Origin: Algoriphagus sediminis
Lineage (GTDB): Bacteria > Bacteroidota > Bacteroidia > Cytophagales > Cyclobacteriaceae
Direction: 5' to 3'
DNA length: 64,000 nucleotides
Assembly: GCF_030403435.1 (NCBI RefSeq)
Contig: NZ_JAUEPH010000003.1
Span: 604,574-668,573, forward strand
The translations under genes were made by a program, and so were the position numbers. The notes beneath the pieces are model-generated. The model was not told the origin of the DNA and ran no database searches. It saw nothing but the letters and a program-made list of their open reading frames with translations. Of the stretch, positions 51,227 to 60,378 are shown piece by piece; position 1 is the first letter of the stretch; each line of letters begins with the position of its first letter.

Positions 51227-52258
51227 ATGTATAAGGAGAAAATTCAAGAAATCGAAGCTGCCATTTCCGCAGCTGACGCCAATAATCCAGAAGAGCTGGA
51301 AGCCTACAGGATGGAGTTTATCTCCAAAAAGTCTGTGGTGGGTCAGTTGTTTGGTATGATGCGGGAGATACCGAATGAGGAAAAGAAAGCCTTCGGGCAG
51401 TTGGTAAATGGGGTTAAGCAAGCTGCTGAAGCCAAATTCCAGGAATTGATAGAAAAGGTAAATTCCGGTAGTAAGAAATCCGGTCGTCGTGGATTGGATT
51501 TGACCTTGCCTCCAGGAAACCAGGCCATGGGTTCCATACATCCGCTTACGGCGACCCGAAGAAGAATTATCGAAATATTTGAGCGAATAGGCTTCAATTT
51601 GTCCGAAGGACCTGAGATTGAAGACGATTGGCATAATTTCACAGCATTGAACTTTCCGGAAAACCATCCGGCCAGGGAAATGCAGGATACTTTTTTCATT
51701 GAAAAGAATCCTGATATCGCATTGAGGACACATACTTCATCAGTTCAGGTGCGTGTCATGGAAAACCAAAAGCCACCTATTCGTACACTTTCTCCAGGTA
51801 GAGTTTATAGAAACGAGGCGATTTCTGCAAGAGCCCATTGTATCTTTCATCAGGTGGAGGGACTTTATGTGGATGAAAACGTAGGGTTTGCTGATTTAAA
51901 GAATACGCTTTATCATTTCGCTAAAGAAATGTTTGGTAAGGAGACCAAAGTACGTTTCAGACCGTCTTATTTCCCATTTACTGAGCCTAGTGCGGAGATC
52001 GATATTTCCTGTCTGATCTGCGGGGGCAAAGGCTGTAATGTCTGTAAGGGCAGCGGCTGGGTAGAGATCGGAGGATCTGGAATGGTAGACCCCAATGTCC
52101 TTGAAAACTGCGGGATTGATTCTAAAAAGTACACCGGTTTTGCATTCGGGATGGGAATTGAGCGAATCACCATGCTAAAATATCAGGTCAATGACTTGAG
52201 GCTGTTCACAGAAAATGATGTTCGTTTTCTAAGGCAGTTTTCATCCTTAAGCACATAA
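51227..52258 (+). CDS. pheS: Phenylalanyl-tRNA synthetase alpha chain
   Basis: 343 residues. There is an N-terminal coiled-coil arm, then motif 2 with RVYRNEAISARAHCIFHQVEGLY (Arg/His/Gln residues) and motif 3 FGMGIERITML. A Cys-rich insert CLICGGKGCNVCKG with four closely spaced cysteines probably binds zinc, as in other Bacteroidota. It charges tRNA-Phe with the beta chain PheT, which is not in the window. The 3' end is followed directly by a terminator. Confidence 0.96.
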   Translation: MYKEKIQEIEAAISAADANNPEELEAYRMEFISKKSVVGQLFGMMREIPNEEKKAFGQLVNGVKQAAEAKFQELIEKVNSGSKKSGRRGLDLTLPPGNQAMGSIHPLTATRRRIIEIFERIGFNLSEGPEIEDDWHNFTALNFPENHPAREMQDTFFIEKNPDIALRTHTSSVQVRVMENQKPPIRTLSPGRVYRNEAISARAHCIFHQVEGLYVDENVGFADLKNTLYHFAKEMFGKETKVRFRPSYFPFTEPSAEIDISCLICGGKGCNVCKGSGWVEIGGSGMVDPNVLENCGIDSKKYTGFAFGMGIERITMLKYQVNDLRLFTENDVRFLRQFSSLST

Positions 52259-52288
52259 AAAAATCCCGGCAAATGCCGGGATTTTTTT
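52258..52288 (+). terminator. Terminator after pheS
   Basis: Perfect stem AATCCCGGCA / TGCCGGGATT with flanking A and T runs, beginning at the pheS stop. It also separates pheS from the convergent ccmF. Confidence 0.93.
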
Positions 52289-52304
52289 ATGTGCTTGGTC
52301 TAGA

Positions 52305-54827
52305 TTAAACTTCCAGACCCTTATCTCTCATTTTCTTGAATTCATCAAATCGTCTATAGATGGCTACAGTGAATCCTATCAACATGATGATGGTCCCAAC
52401 CCAAAGTACGTTGATATAAGGTTTTACAATGGCCTTCATCACCACGTAGTCTTTTTGGTATTGATTCACTTTGAAAACAAATTTGTTTTCTTCCGGTAGG
52501 ATGTTTTCAAGGCTTACTCTCAGTCCAAGCTCATTGTCAATTACCGGAAGTTTCCCAACCTGATTATTTCTAATGATAAAGGTAGGCTCTAGAACTTTTT
52601 CCACGTCATAATCCAGTATTCTAAGCTTTGCCTTGACGGCAATATCTCCTTCCTGCATCACATAATCATCCATTTGATCAAGCACCTCAGCGCCGTCGAA
52701 ATAGGTGACAAAATCAGCCACATGAAATTGCTCACCTGGAGCCACTTCATAAATCTCATCTTCTTTCCAATCTGGATCAGCATAGTCATTCATTGCCGCC
52801 ACATAGGTGTAGAGATCTTTGTTTAGATAGATTTTTGAATCAGGTGAGGAAATGAGCCCGCCCATTCCCTCATTGAACTGAGACATGGGATTTAGCGAGA
52901 ATTTCAAGACCTCATTTTGGAAATAATCAATTTGGAAATAATCGTTTTCCTCCAGCACTATATCTACTTCCTCGCCCTTTTTGAAGTAATCTTTATAATC
53001 GGTTTTTGCGATCATCTTATTCACTTCAGGCGTAGTCTCCAGAATTCTGGCAGGAACATATTCAGGCACCCCAACTACCTTTTTATGGCGCCCACGATAC
53101 ACCACTGTGTAGTCCTTCATCTGTGTGGGCTTGTTGATCCAAAGCAGCACATGTTCCTTATTCATCTCATCTTCCCAGCTGTTGCTGTAGGTCAGTCCTG
53201 ACATATTGACCGAGATGATATCGGAATATCCTGAGCTAAACATAATTCCGATTAGCACCATCCCAAGACCTATATGTGCCAACGACCCACCGGCCAGTTT
53301 GAATGTGCTCTTCTTTAGAAGCTTTGCCAGTATGGTGGCATTAGCCACGATGGTAAAAGTTCCTGCAACTACAAGGATGATGTATTTCCAGTCGTAAACT
53401 TTAGCTAAAACAATGATAGCTGCAGAGAACAAAAGTGAAATCACGTAGGGAGTAATCAGTGCATTCTTTAGCTTTGATTTATCCATTTTTTGCCACCAGA
53501 AAAATTGACCCACTGCGGTAAGCAGTGCCAAAGCTACTGCAAACCAAAGCTGGAATTTGGTATAAAACTCCACCTGATCTGCCGGAGGTGCCATGTTAGA
53601 AATACCACCAAAACTTTCAATCAGTGCATTGTATGCCGGGATAGAGGTAGGAAGAATCACCTGGAAGGCCATAAGACCGAGAGTGGTGGCCCCGATGAAA
53701 ATCCAAAACTCTCTGGAATAGACAGAAGCCTCCCGCTCTGAGCTCGGGATATTTTTCCATGATCGTATGGAAAGTACCACGGCTACCAGCAGGAAGAAAA
53801 GCATATAAATCAACAATTGTCCTGACAGACCCAAGTCTGTGAAGGAGTGTACTGAGGCATCTCCAAGTACTCCGGATCTTACAAGGAAGGTGGCATAAAG
53901 CACCAAAACAAAAGACATGATCACTAAAACGATCGAGGTTTTTAGAGCCGTGGCACTCTTCTTAAAAGTAATCATGGTGTGGATTGCAGCCACCATTACC
54001 AGCCAGGGCACGTACACTGCATTTTCCACCGGATCCCAATTCCAATATCCGCCAAAGTTCAAGGTAACATAAGCCCAATAGGCTCCCATAATGATTCCCA
54101 TTCCAAGAATCATAGCTGAGAAAATTGCCCATGGCAAAGCTGGTCTGATCCACTCGGAATACTTCTTTGTGGCTAATCCTGCCATAAGGAAGGCAAATGG
54201 CACCAAGGTAGACGCATACCCAAGAAACAGCGTAGGTGGATGGATAACCATCCAAATGTTCTGGAGCAAAGGATTTAAACCTGTTCCATCTTCGGGAACA
54301 AAATCTGGATTGACCTGAAATATCGGAGCTTGTGTAGCATCTCTCAGAAGGATAAATGGTGAGGACCCGATTTTCAAATCTCCGATTACCACACCCATAA
54401 TCATGGAGACCAGAAAGGCCTGAACCAATGCAAAAACGATCATCACCGGTGCTTCCCAAACCTTATTGATTCGAATCAGAAAGGCACCCAGGATGACATT
54501 CCAAAACATCCAAAGGATAAAAGCACCTTCCTGGCCTTCCCAGAAACTGGAAATCATATAATGGACCGGAAGAGCTTTGCTACTATGCGAGTAAGCATAG
54601 AAATATTCAAACCGATGGTTATAAATGATCGCAAACAGCGATCCTGCGATCAAAAACGTAGCGATTCCATGAATAGCAAAACTGATTCTACTGAACCGCA
54701 TCCAGCTTTGCTTCTCTATTTCATTTGCCTGATACGTCTTAAAGTAGGCATAAGCCGTAATCAGGGCCGTAACAAAAGCTACTATGGTCATCAGATGACC
54801 GAGGTCACCTAAAAATGTGTCAATCAT
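52305..54827 (-). CDS. ccmF: Cytochrome c maturation heme lyase CcmF (CcsA-type fold)
   Basis: 840 residues, with about 14 membrane segments. The Trp-rich heme-handling motif is GGYWNWDPVENAVY. Histidines in VIHPPTLFLGY and MITFKKS-adjacent helices match the CcmF pattern. The C-terminal ~200 residues form a periplasmic domain, ending with a last helix VGTIIMLIGFTVAIYRRF. It ligates heme to apocytochrome c with CcmE as donor. It lies 22 bases downstream of the ccmE gene. Confidence 0.93.
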   Translation of the reverse strand: MIDTFLGDLGHLMTIVAFVTALITAYAYFKTYQANEIEKQSWMRFSRISFAIHGIATFLIAGSLFAIIYNHRFEYFYAYSHSSKALPVHYMISSFWEGQEGAFILWMFWNVILGAFLIRINKVWEAPVMIVFALVQAFLVSMIMGVVIGDLKIGSSPFILLRDATQAPIFQVNPDFVPEDGTGLNPLLQNIWMVIHPPTLFLGYASTLVPFAFLMAGLATKKYSEWIRPALPWAIFSAMILGMGIIMGAYWAYVTLNFGGYWNWDPVENAVYVPWLVMVAAIHTMITFKKSATALKTSIVLVIMSFVLVLYATFLVRSGVLGDASVHSFTDLGLSGQLLIYMLFFLLVAVVLSIRSWKNIPSSEREASVYSREFWIFIGATTLGLMAFQVILPTSIPAYNALIESFGGISNMAPPADQVEFYTKFQLWFAVALALLTAVGQFFWWQKMDKSKLKNALITPYVISLLFSAAIIVLAKVYDWKYIILVVAGTFTIVANATILAKLLKKSTFKLAGGSLAHIGLGMVLIGIMFSSGYSDIISVNMSGLTYSNSWEDEMNKEHVLLWINKPTQMKDYTVVYRGRHKKVVGVPEYVPARILETTPEVNKMIAKTDYKDYFKKGEEVDIVLEENDYFQIDYFQNEVLKFSLNPMSQFNEGMGGLISSPDSKIYLNKDLYTYVAAMNDYADPDWKEDEIYEVAPGEQFHVADFVTYFDGAEVLDQMDDYVMQEGDIAVKAKLRILDYDVEKVLEPTFIIRNNQVGKLPVIDNELGLRVSLENILPEENKFVFKVNQYQKDYVVMKAIVKPYINVLWVGTIIMLIGFTVAIYRRFDEFKKMRDKGLEV

Positions 54828-54849
54828 TTTAAAAGGAATTTCTTCTCAC

Positions 54850-55266
54850 TCACATACCTGCCGCCTGCACTTCCGTTTCCTGATATTTAGAAGGACATTT
54901 CATCAGGATTTTATCAGCCACGAAGATATCTTCGTTCTTGTAGGAACCGATTACTACCACGGACTCTGAACGGGTAAAATCTGCCGGAACAGGTTCATTA
55001 TAGAATACTTCTTGTTCAGTCCCATTATTATCCACCAGGACGAAAGTGAATGAAACTTTGTCCTCACGGACATTTAAACCAACTACCTCTCCTGCAGAAT
55101 CCTTCTTCAGCTCTCCCACCACATGAATGGGTTTGTCTTCCCCATCCATCATCATTTCTTTGGCAGTATTAAAATCCTCATAGCTACTCGCATCACCGAT
55201 GGAAGTCATGATGATTACGATGGCTATTGCGATGATTCCTAATCCAAGGATATGTCCTTTTTTCAT
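54850..55266 (-). CDS. ccmE: Heme chaperone CcmE, Cys-type
   Basis: 138 residues: one N-terminal helix (ILGLGIIAIAIVIIMTSI) and the OB-fold domain with VVGELKKDSAGEVVGLNV, FTFVLVDNNGTEQEVFY and SVVVIGSYKN. The usual heme-binding His (HxxxY) is replaced by Cys in MKCPSKYQE, giving CxxxY. This variant is known from Desulfovibrio and some other bacteria, so it is a recognised subtype rather than damage. Heme is carried to CcmF. Confidence 0.9.
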   Translation of the reverse strand: MKKGHILGLGIIAIAIVIIMTSIGDASSYEDFNTAKEMMMDGEDKPIHVVGELKKDSAGEVVGLNVREDKVSFTFVLVDNNGTEQEVFYNEPVPADFTRSESVVVIGSYKNEDIFVADKILMKCPSKYQETEVQAAGM

Positions 55267-55278
55267 CTCTTCTAAGGG

Positions 55279-55536
55279 TTATTTCTCTTTGATCAAAGCT
55301 GGAAGCTTCTTCTCTAATTTACTTATTTTTTTATCCGTGCTGATCAGGTAAAACGTGATTCCGAGGAAAATGATCAGGATTATTCCGACCAGAACATAAA
55401 TTTTTCCTTCCGATCGCATCAGGTCCGCCATTTCTACAGAACTATTGCTGTAATCCGCTTCAGTCACTGGTGTTTTTTCCTGTGCCAAAGCTGACAAACT
55501 GAAAACCAGCATCACTATGGTGATAAGTTTTTTCAT
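55279..55536 (-). CDS. CcmD-like small membrane protein
   Basis: 85 residues: signal or first helix MKKLITIVMLVFSLSALA, then one strong helix KIYVLVGIILIIFLGITFYLI and a basic C-terminal tail. In the ccm operon it sits between ccmC and ccmE, where CcmD belongs. It is longer than proteobacterial CcmD, as usual in Bacteroidota. CcmD helps release heme-loaded CcmE from CcmC. Confidence 0.8.
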   Translation of the reverse strand: MKKLITIVMLVFSLSALAQEKTPVTEADYSNSSVEMADLMRSEGKIYVLVGIILIIFLGITFYLISTDKKISKLEKKLPALIKEK

Positions 55537-55538
55537 GA

Positions 55539-56213
55539 TTATGAATTAAGGAAATGGTCCTCCATTACCCGGGTTATTCGACGTGTTCTTATCCGTATTG
55601 TTGCGATCCAGGCCCCAAATAATGTCCAGCCGATGATAGCAGGATAAAAGACCATTCTTAGTTTGGAATCTAGATCATATGCATTGAAGCCGGGATTCCC
55701 TCCATTTCCAGGGTGAAGGCTATCGGTTAATCGCGGTAAAACAAAGATTAAGGGAATAAAAGCTGCAAAAGCGAAAATGTTATAAATCGCCCCTATTCTT
55801 GCCCTTTGGTAATTATCCGTCAGGGAATTTCTAAGGATCAAGTAGGCGAAATACATTAAGATTCCGATTGCTGCGGCATTTTGCTTTGGATCACCGCTCC
55901 AGTAATCTCCCCAGGTAAACTTTGCCCAAAGCATCCCAGTGGCTATTCCAAGAACTCCAAACACGATTGCGATATTGGCGAATTCGACTGCCTGATCGTC
56001 ATGCGACAGGTCATTGGTCCGTAGAAATTTCACGCTGTGATAAACTGAAACGATCAGAAGCAAAATCATTCCAAACCACATGGTCACATGAAAATGAAGT
56101 GCACGAATCGTCTCATTTAGAATTGGAAGCCTGGGAGCCTCCATCAGAAGTCCTGCGATCAGGGTGTAGATCAGAAGGGCAACAGCTAAAATTTTCCACC
56201 AGTTTTGGCGCAT
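55539..56213 (-). CDS. ccmC: Heme exporter/heme-handling protein CcmC
   Basis: 224 residues with six membrane helices. The Trp-rich motif is TWGDYWSGDPKQNAA; conserved histidines occur in ALHFHVTMWFGM and DSLHPGNGG. CcmC transfers heme to CcmE. It is the first gene of the ccmC-D-E-F run on the minus strand. The upstream neighbour is a plus-strand vapBC pair instead of the expected ccmB. Confidence 0.92.
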   Translation of the reverse strand: MRQNWWKILAVALLIYTLIAGLLMEAPRLPILNETIRALHFHVTMWFGMILLLIVSVYHSVKFLRTNDLSHDDQAVEFANIAIVFGVLGIATGMLWAKFTWGDYWSGDPKQNAAAIGILMYFAYLILRNSLTDNYQRARIGAIYNIFAFAAFIPLIFVLPRLTDSLHPGNGGNPGFNAYDLDSKLRMVFYPAIIGWTLFGAWIATIRIRTRRITRVMEDHFLNS

Positions 56214-56409
56214 AAATCCTCTTTGCTTTTACGAAGTGCAAAAATAAGGTATAAGTTCCTGAAATGGGCTGTTTTTGTGAGCTTTTTGGTCCTCTGAATC
56301 AGGAATTTGATGAAAGGCAAGCCAGGATAAATAAGCTTTATGATAATGATATTTAAAGTTTTGGAACTTCGTACTTTTTCTTCAACCCTTATGAAAAAAG
56401 ATTCGTTAA

Positions 56410-56438
56410 ATGTGTATATTTTAAAAAATCATACACAT
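56410..56438. promoter_or_regulatory. Inverted repeat before vapB (candidate autoregulatory operator)
   Basis: ATGTGTAT and ATACACAT form a perfect 8-bp inverted repeat with a 13-base AT-rich spacer. It abuts the vapB start codon at 56439. VapB antitoxins usually repress their own promoters through such palindromes. Confidence 0.6.
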
Positions 56439-56633
56439 ATGAGAACGAATATAGAAATTAATGAAGAATTGATGAGAGATGCCATGGAGGCCACTGGGCT
56501 CAGTACTAAAAAGGCGACTGTAGAGGAGGGGTTAAAGTTGATCATTCAATTGAAAAACCAGGAAAAGATCAGAGATTACAGAGGCAAGCTTGCTTGGGAA
56601 GGAGATCTGGAGAAAATGAGGATCGACTCATGA
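56439..56633 (+). CDS. vapB: Antitoxin VapB (DUF2191-like)
   Basis: 64 residues from the ATG at 56439. MRTNIEINEELMRDAM matches the ribbon-helix-helix N-terminus of VapB-type antitoxins. It is followed by LSTKKATVEEGLKLII and a C-terminal toxin-wrapping tail KLAWEGDLEKMRIDS. An upstream in-frame start exists but is outside the conserved domain. It overlaps vapC by 4 bases (ATGA), so the proteins are made together. Confidence 0.93.
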   Translation: MRTNIEINEELMRDAMEATGLSTKKATVEEGLKLIIQLKNQEKIRDYRGKLAWEGDLEKMRIDS

Positions 56634-57025
56634 TTTTGGCTGATTCCTCTGTATGGATTGATTATTTCAATGGTAAGGAAAACTCCCAAACAGATTTTTT
56701 AGATCAATCACTTGGACGTCGAGTAGTTTCTACTGGCGATTTAATTTTGGCTGAAGTTCTTCAAGGTTTCAAATCAAAAAGAGATTTTGAAGTGGCCTTG
56801 AGTCTTTTTGAAAAGTTGGTCTTTCACCAAATTGGAGGAAAAGAAATTGCAATTAAGGTGGCAGAAAATCATCGTTTATTGAGGAGAAAAGGCATTACGG
56901 TTAGAAAAACTATTGATTTATTTATTGCTACCTATTGTATCGAGAATGATCTGACACTATTACACAATGACCGAGATTTCGATTCCTGTGTTAAATATCT
57001 GGAACTGAAAATAGCCTTGGTCTAA
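56630..57025 (+). CDS. vapC: Toxin VapC (PIN-domain RNase)
   Basis: 131 residues from the ATG at 56630. PIN-domain acids are Asp5 (ILADSSVWIDYF), Glu42 (LILAEVLQGF), Asp96 (KTIDLFIATY) and Asp114 or Asp116 (LHNDRDFD); all are present. VapC toxins cut tRNA or rRNA and are held in check by VapB. The pair lies on the plus strand between ccmC and ccmB, 8 bases from the ccmB stop, splitting a cytochrome maturation set. Confidence 0.94.
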   Translation: MILADSSVWIDYFNGKENSQTDFLDQSLGRRVVSTGDLILAEVLQGFKSKRDFEVALSLFEKLVFHQIGGKEIAIKVAENHRLLRRKGITVRKTIDLFIATYCIENDLTLLHNDRDFDSCVKYLELKIALV

Positions 57026-57033
57026 GCCAAAAT

Positions 57034-57699
57034 TCAGGATCTCCACAAATAGGGGAAGAGAATATAGGCGGTAGCCCCTACGATGGCATTGATGGCTAAT
57101 AGAGAAAGCACCTTGTCAGCACTTACACTCCAATCCAATCCATCCAAAGCATTCTTAGAAATTCGAATAGCCATAAGCAAGATGGGAATGATTACCGGAA
57201 AACTGAGGATAGCCATTAGCGTGGCATTATTCCCAGCTTTGGAAGCGATAGCTGAAACCATGGTCAGACTCGCGGAGAATCCCATGGCCCCTAGGATTAA
57301 ATTCAACAGAAATAATGCATGGTCCTGAACTGGGTTTCCCAAAATCATAGAAAAAACTCCATAGCCCAATAAGGCTAAGATCAGCGTGAGCCCAGTGTTG
57401 TAAATGATTTTTGAGAGGATGATTGCCTCAGGAGATGCGATCATGTAGTAATAAAGCTGTCGCCCTTGGTGCTCTTGCACAAAGCTTTTGGCAACGGCGT
57501 TCACGGCAGAAAAAAGGATAATGATCCAATAAAGCGCATTCCAGGTAGGTATTGATAATGCTCCGCTTCTGGCACCAAAGCTTAAATAGGTGATAAAAAC
57601 GGCTGAGACCACATAAAGCAAAATCCCATTTAAGGCGAACTTTTGTCTCCATTCCAGGGTGAGTTCCTTTTTGATCAAAACGGATATTTGCTTCAGCAT
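57034..57699 (-). CDS. ccmB: Heme exporter protein B (CcmB)
   Basis: 221 residues with six membrane helices. N-terminal cytoplasmic LIKKELTLEWRQKFALNGILLYVVSAVF (start region) and FVQEHQGRQLYYYMIASPEAIILSKIIYN match CcmB. It forms an ABC transporter with CcmA, which is not in the window. It is separated from ccmC by the vapBC insertion. The 300-base gap after its start (57700-57999) has no gene. Confidence 0.9.
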   Translation of the reverse strand: MLKQISVLIKKELTLEWRQKFALNGILLYVVSAVFITYLSFGARSGALSIPTWNALYWIIILFSAVNAVAKSFVQEHQGRQLYYYMIASPEAIILSKIIYNTGLTLILALLGYGVFSMILGNPVQDHALFLLNLILGAMGFSASLTMVSAIASKAGNNATLMAILSFPVIIPILLMAIRISKNALDGLDWSVSADKVLSLLAINAIVGATAYILFPYLWRS

Positions 57700-57787
57700 G
57701 GGACAAAGATAAGATGGAAGTCCGAATTAGGATTTATGATTTCAGATTTACGAGTTGGGAATGATGAAGTTTGAATTCAATTTCTAA

Positions 57788-57815
57788 ACCTACAACCTAC
57801 AACCTATAACCTATA
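57788..57815. repeat. Four tandem heptamers ACCTAYA
   Basis: Two copies of ACCTACA and two of ACCTATA follow each other exactly. They lie in the gene-less interval between ccmB and htpG. No secondary structure or function is evident; this may be ordinary microsatellite variation. Confidence 0.8.
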
Positions 57816-57999
57816 GCCCACAGCCAAGAGGAGATAATCCATAAGCCATTGCAGGCATCAAACACCCCATAAAACTGCCAACAGAAAACCGGTAACTGAT
57901 TACTGACTTCTGCCAATTTGACACCAAATCCCGTTTGGAACAAGCATTGATATGCTAGCTGTATCAAAAAATTGTGTTTAACTAAACCTAATTATAATC

Positions 58000-59886
58000 A
58001 TGCAGGAAAAAGGTACTATCTCGATACATACCGAGAACATTTTCCCGATAATCAAGAAATTTCTTTACTCAGACAATGAAATCTTCCTTCGGGAGCTTGT
58101 GTCCAATGCTGTCGATGCTACTCAGAAAATCAAGCGTCTAGCCACACTTGGCCAATACTCCGGCGATTTAGGCGACACAACTGTGGAGGTTTCATTCGAT
58201 GAGAAAAAGAAGACCATTACCATTTCTGACAAGGGTCTGGGAATGACCGCAGAAGAAATCAAGAAATACATCAACCAAGTGGCTTTCTCAGGAGCGGAAG
58301 AATTCGTGGAGAAATTTAAGGATGCCAAAGATGCCAATGAGATCATCGGAAAGTTTGGCCTTGGTTTCTATTCTGCCTTTATGGTTGCTGATAAAGTAGA
58401 GATCAGCACCCTCTCGTATCAAGATGGCGCAGAACCAGCCAGATGGACTTGTGATGGAACCACGGAATTCGAAATCACTGAAGGAGATAGAAAAGAAAGA
58501 GGAACCGATGTAATTCTTTACATCAATAAGGACTCAGAGGAGTTTGTGGACAAGTTCAAGATCCAGGGGATTTTGGACAAATACGCGAAGTTCCTTCCTG
58601 TACCTATCAAGTTTGGAACAAAGACCGAATCCGTAGAAGACGGAGAGGATAAGGAGGGCAAGAAAAAGTGGAAGTCCGTGGAAGTTGATAATATCATCAA
58701 TACCACCGAACCCATTTGGACGAAGTCTCCCAATGATTTAAAGGATGAGGACTACTTGAAGTTTTACAAGGAGCTATACCCCATGTCAGAGGATCCACTA
58801 TTCTGGATTCACTTGAATGTAGACTATCCATTTAACCTAACGGGGGTTTTGTATTTCCCAAAGGTGAAAAATGAATTTGAGCTTCAGCGAAATAAAATTA
58901 AACTCTTCAGCCGTCAGGTGTTTATTACCGATGAGGTAAAAGATATTGTTCCTGAATTCTTGATGCTTCTTCATGGTGTCATCGATTCTCCTGATATCCC
59001 TTTGAATGTGTCTAGAAGCTTCCTTCAGGCAGATTCTAATGTCAAGAAAATCAATAACTACATCACCAAAAAGGTGGCAGATAAGCTCGCCGAATTGTTT
59101 AAGAAAGACAGAGAATCTTATCAGAGCAAGTGGGATGATATCGGTCTATTCGTAAAGTATGGAATGATCTCCGAAGAGAAATTCTATGAAAAAGGAAAAG
59201 ACTTTGCCTTGCTGAAAAATACCAATGGAGAGTATTTTACATTCCAGGAGTATGAGGACAAAGTAAAAGCCCTTCAAACAGATAAGAACGATCAGACAAT
59301 CTATCTCTACGCCACGGATGTGGACCAGCAGGATGCATTTATCCAGTCTGCCAACAAGAAAGATTACGATGTCTTGGTGATGGATTCACCGATCGATAGC
59401 CACTTTATCCAGAATTTAGAAGCGAAGCTTGAGAAAACTCAGCTGAAGCGTGTGGATGCGGACGTGGTGGATAAGCTCATCCAGAAGGAAGATGCTCAGG
59501 CAAACCTCCTTACTGAAGAGCAAAGCAAAGAAGTAAAAGAACTATTCGAAAAGGCTATAGGTGATCAGTCTTATACGGTAGAAGTGGAAGGATTAAGTCC
59601 AGAGGAAATGCCTGTGACCATCACCATGGAAGAATTCATGAGAAGAATGAAAGAGATGGCTGCTACCGGCGGCGGTGGAATGGGCTTTTATGGAGCCATG
59701 CCAGATGCCTACAAAGTGGCCATCAATGGTAATCACCCTGTAGTGGATAAGATTATCAAAGCCAAAACTGAGAAGACCAAGATGAAGCTAGCTAAGCAAG
59801 CCTTCGATTTGGCAAAGCTTTCTCAGGGTCTTTTGACTGGTAAAGACCTAACTTCCTTCGTTCAGCGAAGTGTAGACTTGCTGTAA
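58000..59886 (+). CDS. htpG: Chaperone Hsp90 (HtpG)
   Basis: 628 residues. N-terminal ATPase motifs: IFLRELVSNAVDA, ITISDKGLGMTAEEI and IIGKFGLGFYSAFMV; the middle domain has FNLTGVLYFPK and SRSFLQADSNVKKI. The C-terminal dimerisation domain ends in LTSFVQRSVDLL. It is an ATP-dependent chaperone of the cytosol. Its last 29 codons recur at 62144-62221 after another gene module. A terminator (59912-59944) follows. Confidence 0.97.
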   Translation: MQEKGTISIHTENIFPIIKKFLYSDNEIFLRELVSNAVDATQKIKRLATLGQYSGDLGDTTVEVSFDEKKKTITISDKGLGMTAEEIKKYINQVAFSGAEEFVEKFKDAKDANEIIGKFGLGFYSAFMVADKVEISTLSYQDGAEPARWTCDGTTEFEITEGDRKERGTDVILYINKDSEEFVDKFKIQGILDKYAKFLPVPIKFGTKTESVEDGEDKEGKKKWKSVEVDNIINTTEPIWTKSPNDLKDEDYLKFYKELYPMSEDPLFWIHLNVDYPFNLTGVLYFPKVKNEFELQRNKIKLFSRQVFITDEVKDIVPEFLMLLHGVIDSPDIPLNVSRSFLQADSNVKKINNYITKKVADKLAELFKKDRESYQSKWDDIGLFVKYGMISEEKFYEKGKDFALLKNTNGEYFTFQEYEDKVKALQTDKNDQTIYLYATDVDQQDAFIQSANKKDYDVLVMDSPIDSHFIQNLEAKLEKTQLKRVDADVVDKLIQKEDAQANLLTEEQSKEVKELFEKAIGDQSYTVEVEGLSPEEMPVTITMEEFMRRMKEMAATGGGGMGFYGAMPDAYKVAINGNHPVVDKIIKAKTEKTKMKLAKQAFDLAKLSQGLLTGKDLTSFVQRSVDLL

Positions 59887-59911
59887 GGCTATTTGAATTT
59901 GGATAAATATT

Positions 59912-59944
59912 AAACCTCCGAGGTCATGAAGAACTCGGAGGTTT
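59912..59944 (+). terminator. Terminator after htpG
   Basis: Stem AAACCTCCGAG / CTCGGAGGTTT, 11 bp, with an 11-base loop, 26 bases after the stop. A related but distinct hairpin follows the second copy of the htpG tail. Confidence 0.85.
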
Positions 59945-60008
59945 ATTTTCTAGGTATAAACCTAAAGAAGCTTACAAACTAAAAAATCTTAAAAAAATAA
60001 ACCGAAGG

Positions 60009-60099
60009 TTTGTGATATAATTAGAAGGGAAGTATATTTAGTTACAGTCAAAAGCGCGATAGACTTTTTAATCAATTGTTTAACTTTAATTTTTCAAAA
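60009..60099 (+). promoter_or_regulatory. Promoter and leader of module 1, shared with module 2
   Basis: TTTG at 60009 and TATATTTAG at 60033, 20 bases apart, resemble the Bacteroidota promoter consensus (TTTG / TAnnTTTG). From GGGA at 60027 to the start codon, the sequence parallels 62508-62576: TATTTAGTT, a GCGC word, CTTTTTAA and TGTTTAACTT occur in the same order and spacing. Confidence 0.65.
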
Positions 60100-60378
60100 A
60101 TGAAATCTTCAAAACTTTTTTCAATCTGTCTATTTGTGATGTTTACAATATTTTTCTGTGGATCACAAAAAACTGATGCCGGAACTTCATATCTCAAAGA
60201 GAATGCATTACAAATTGTTTATGATACCGATGTTCAGTCGGGTGTTGAGGTAGCGGGTACCGAATTACCATTAGGAATTGTCGTCCGAGGAGGCCACAAA
60301 GCACTTGGAGTTATGGGAATTTGCCAATGGGCTTTTTCTACTTGTGACACTGACAAGAATGTTTTTACGCCATTTTAA
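60100..60378 (+). CDS. Small exported Cys-containing protein of a beta-propeller module
   Basis: 92 residues from the ATG at 60100; a TTG further upstream is discounted. Signal peptide MKSSKLFSICLFVMFTIFF. The mature part has three cysteines (FCGS, GICQW, STCDTD) and ends DKNVFTPF. It resembles the small peptides, sometimes called NVEALA-type, that accompany 6-bladed propeller genes in Bacteroidota; this match is from context. Its last 20 bases overlap the propeller gene start. Confidence 0.72.
   Translation: MKSSKLFSICLFVMFTIFFCGSQKTDAGTSYLKENALQIVYDTDVQSGVEVAGTELPLGIVVRGGHKALGVMGICQWAFSTCDTDKNVFTPF

Noticed and set aside
57700..57999. A small gene or RNA before htpG
   Set aside because: No open frame or stable structure stands out; only the ACCTAYA repeat is notable.
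60278..60358. An earlier start for the first propeller gene inside the small gene
   Set aside because: It would add a stretch without signal-peptide character; the ATG at 60359 gives a clean lipoprotein signal.
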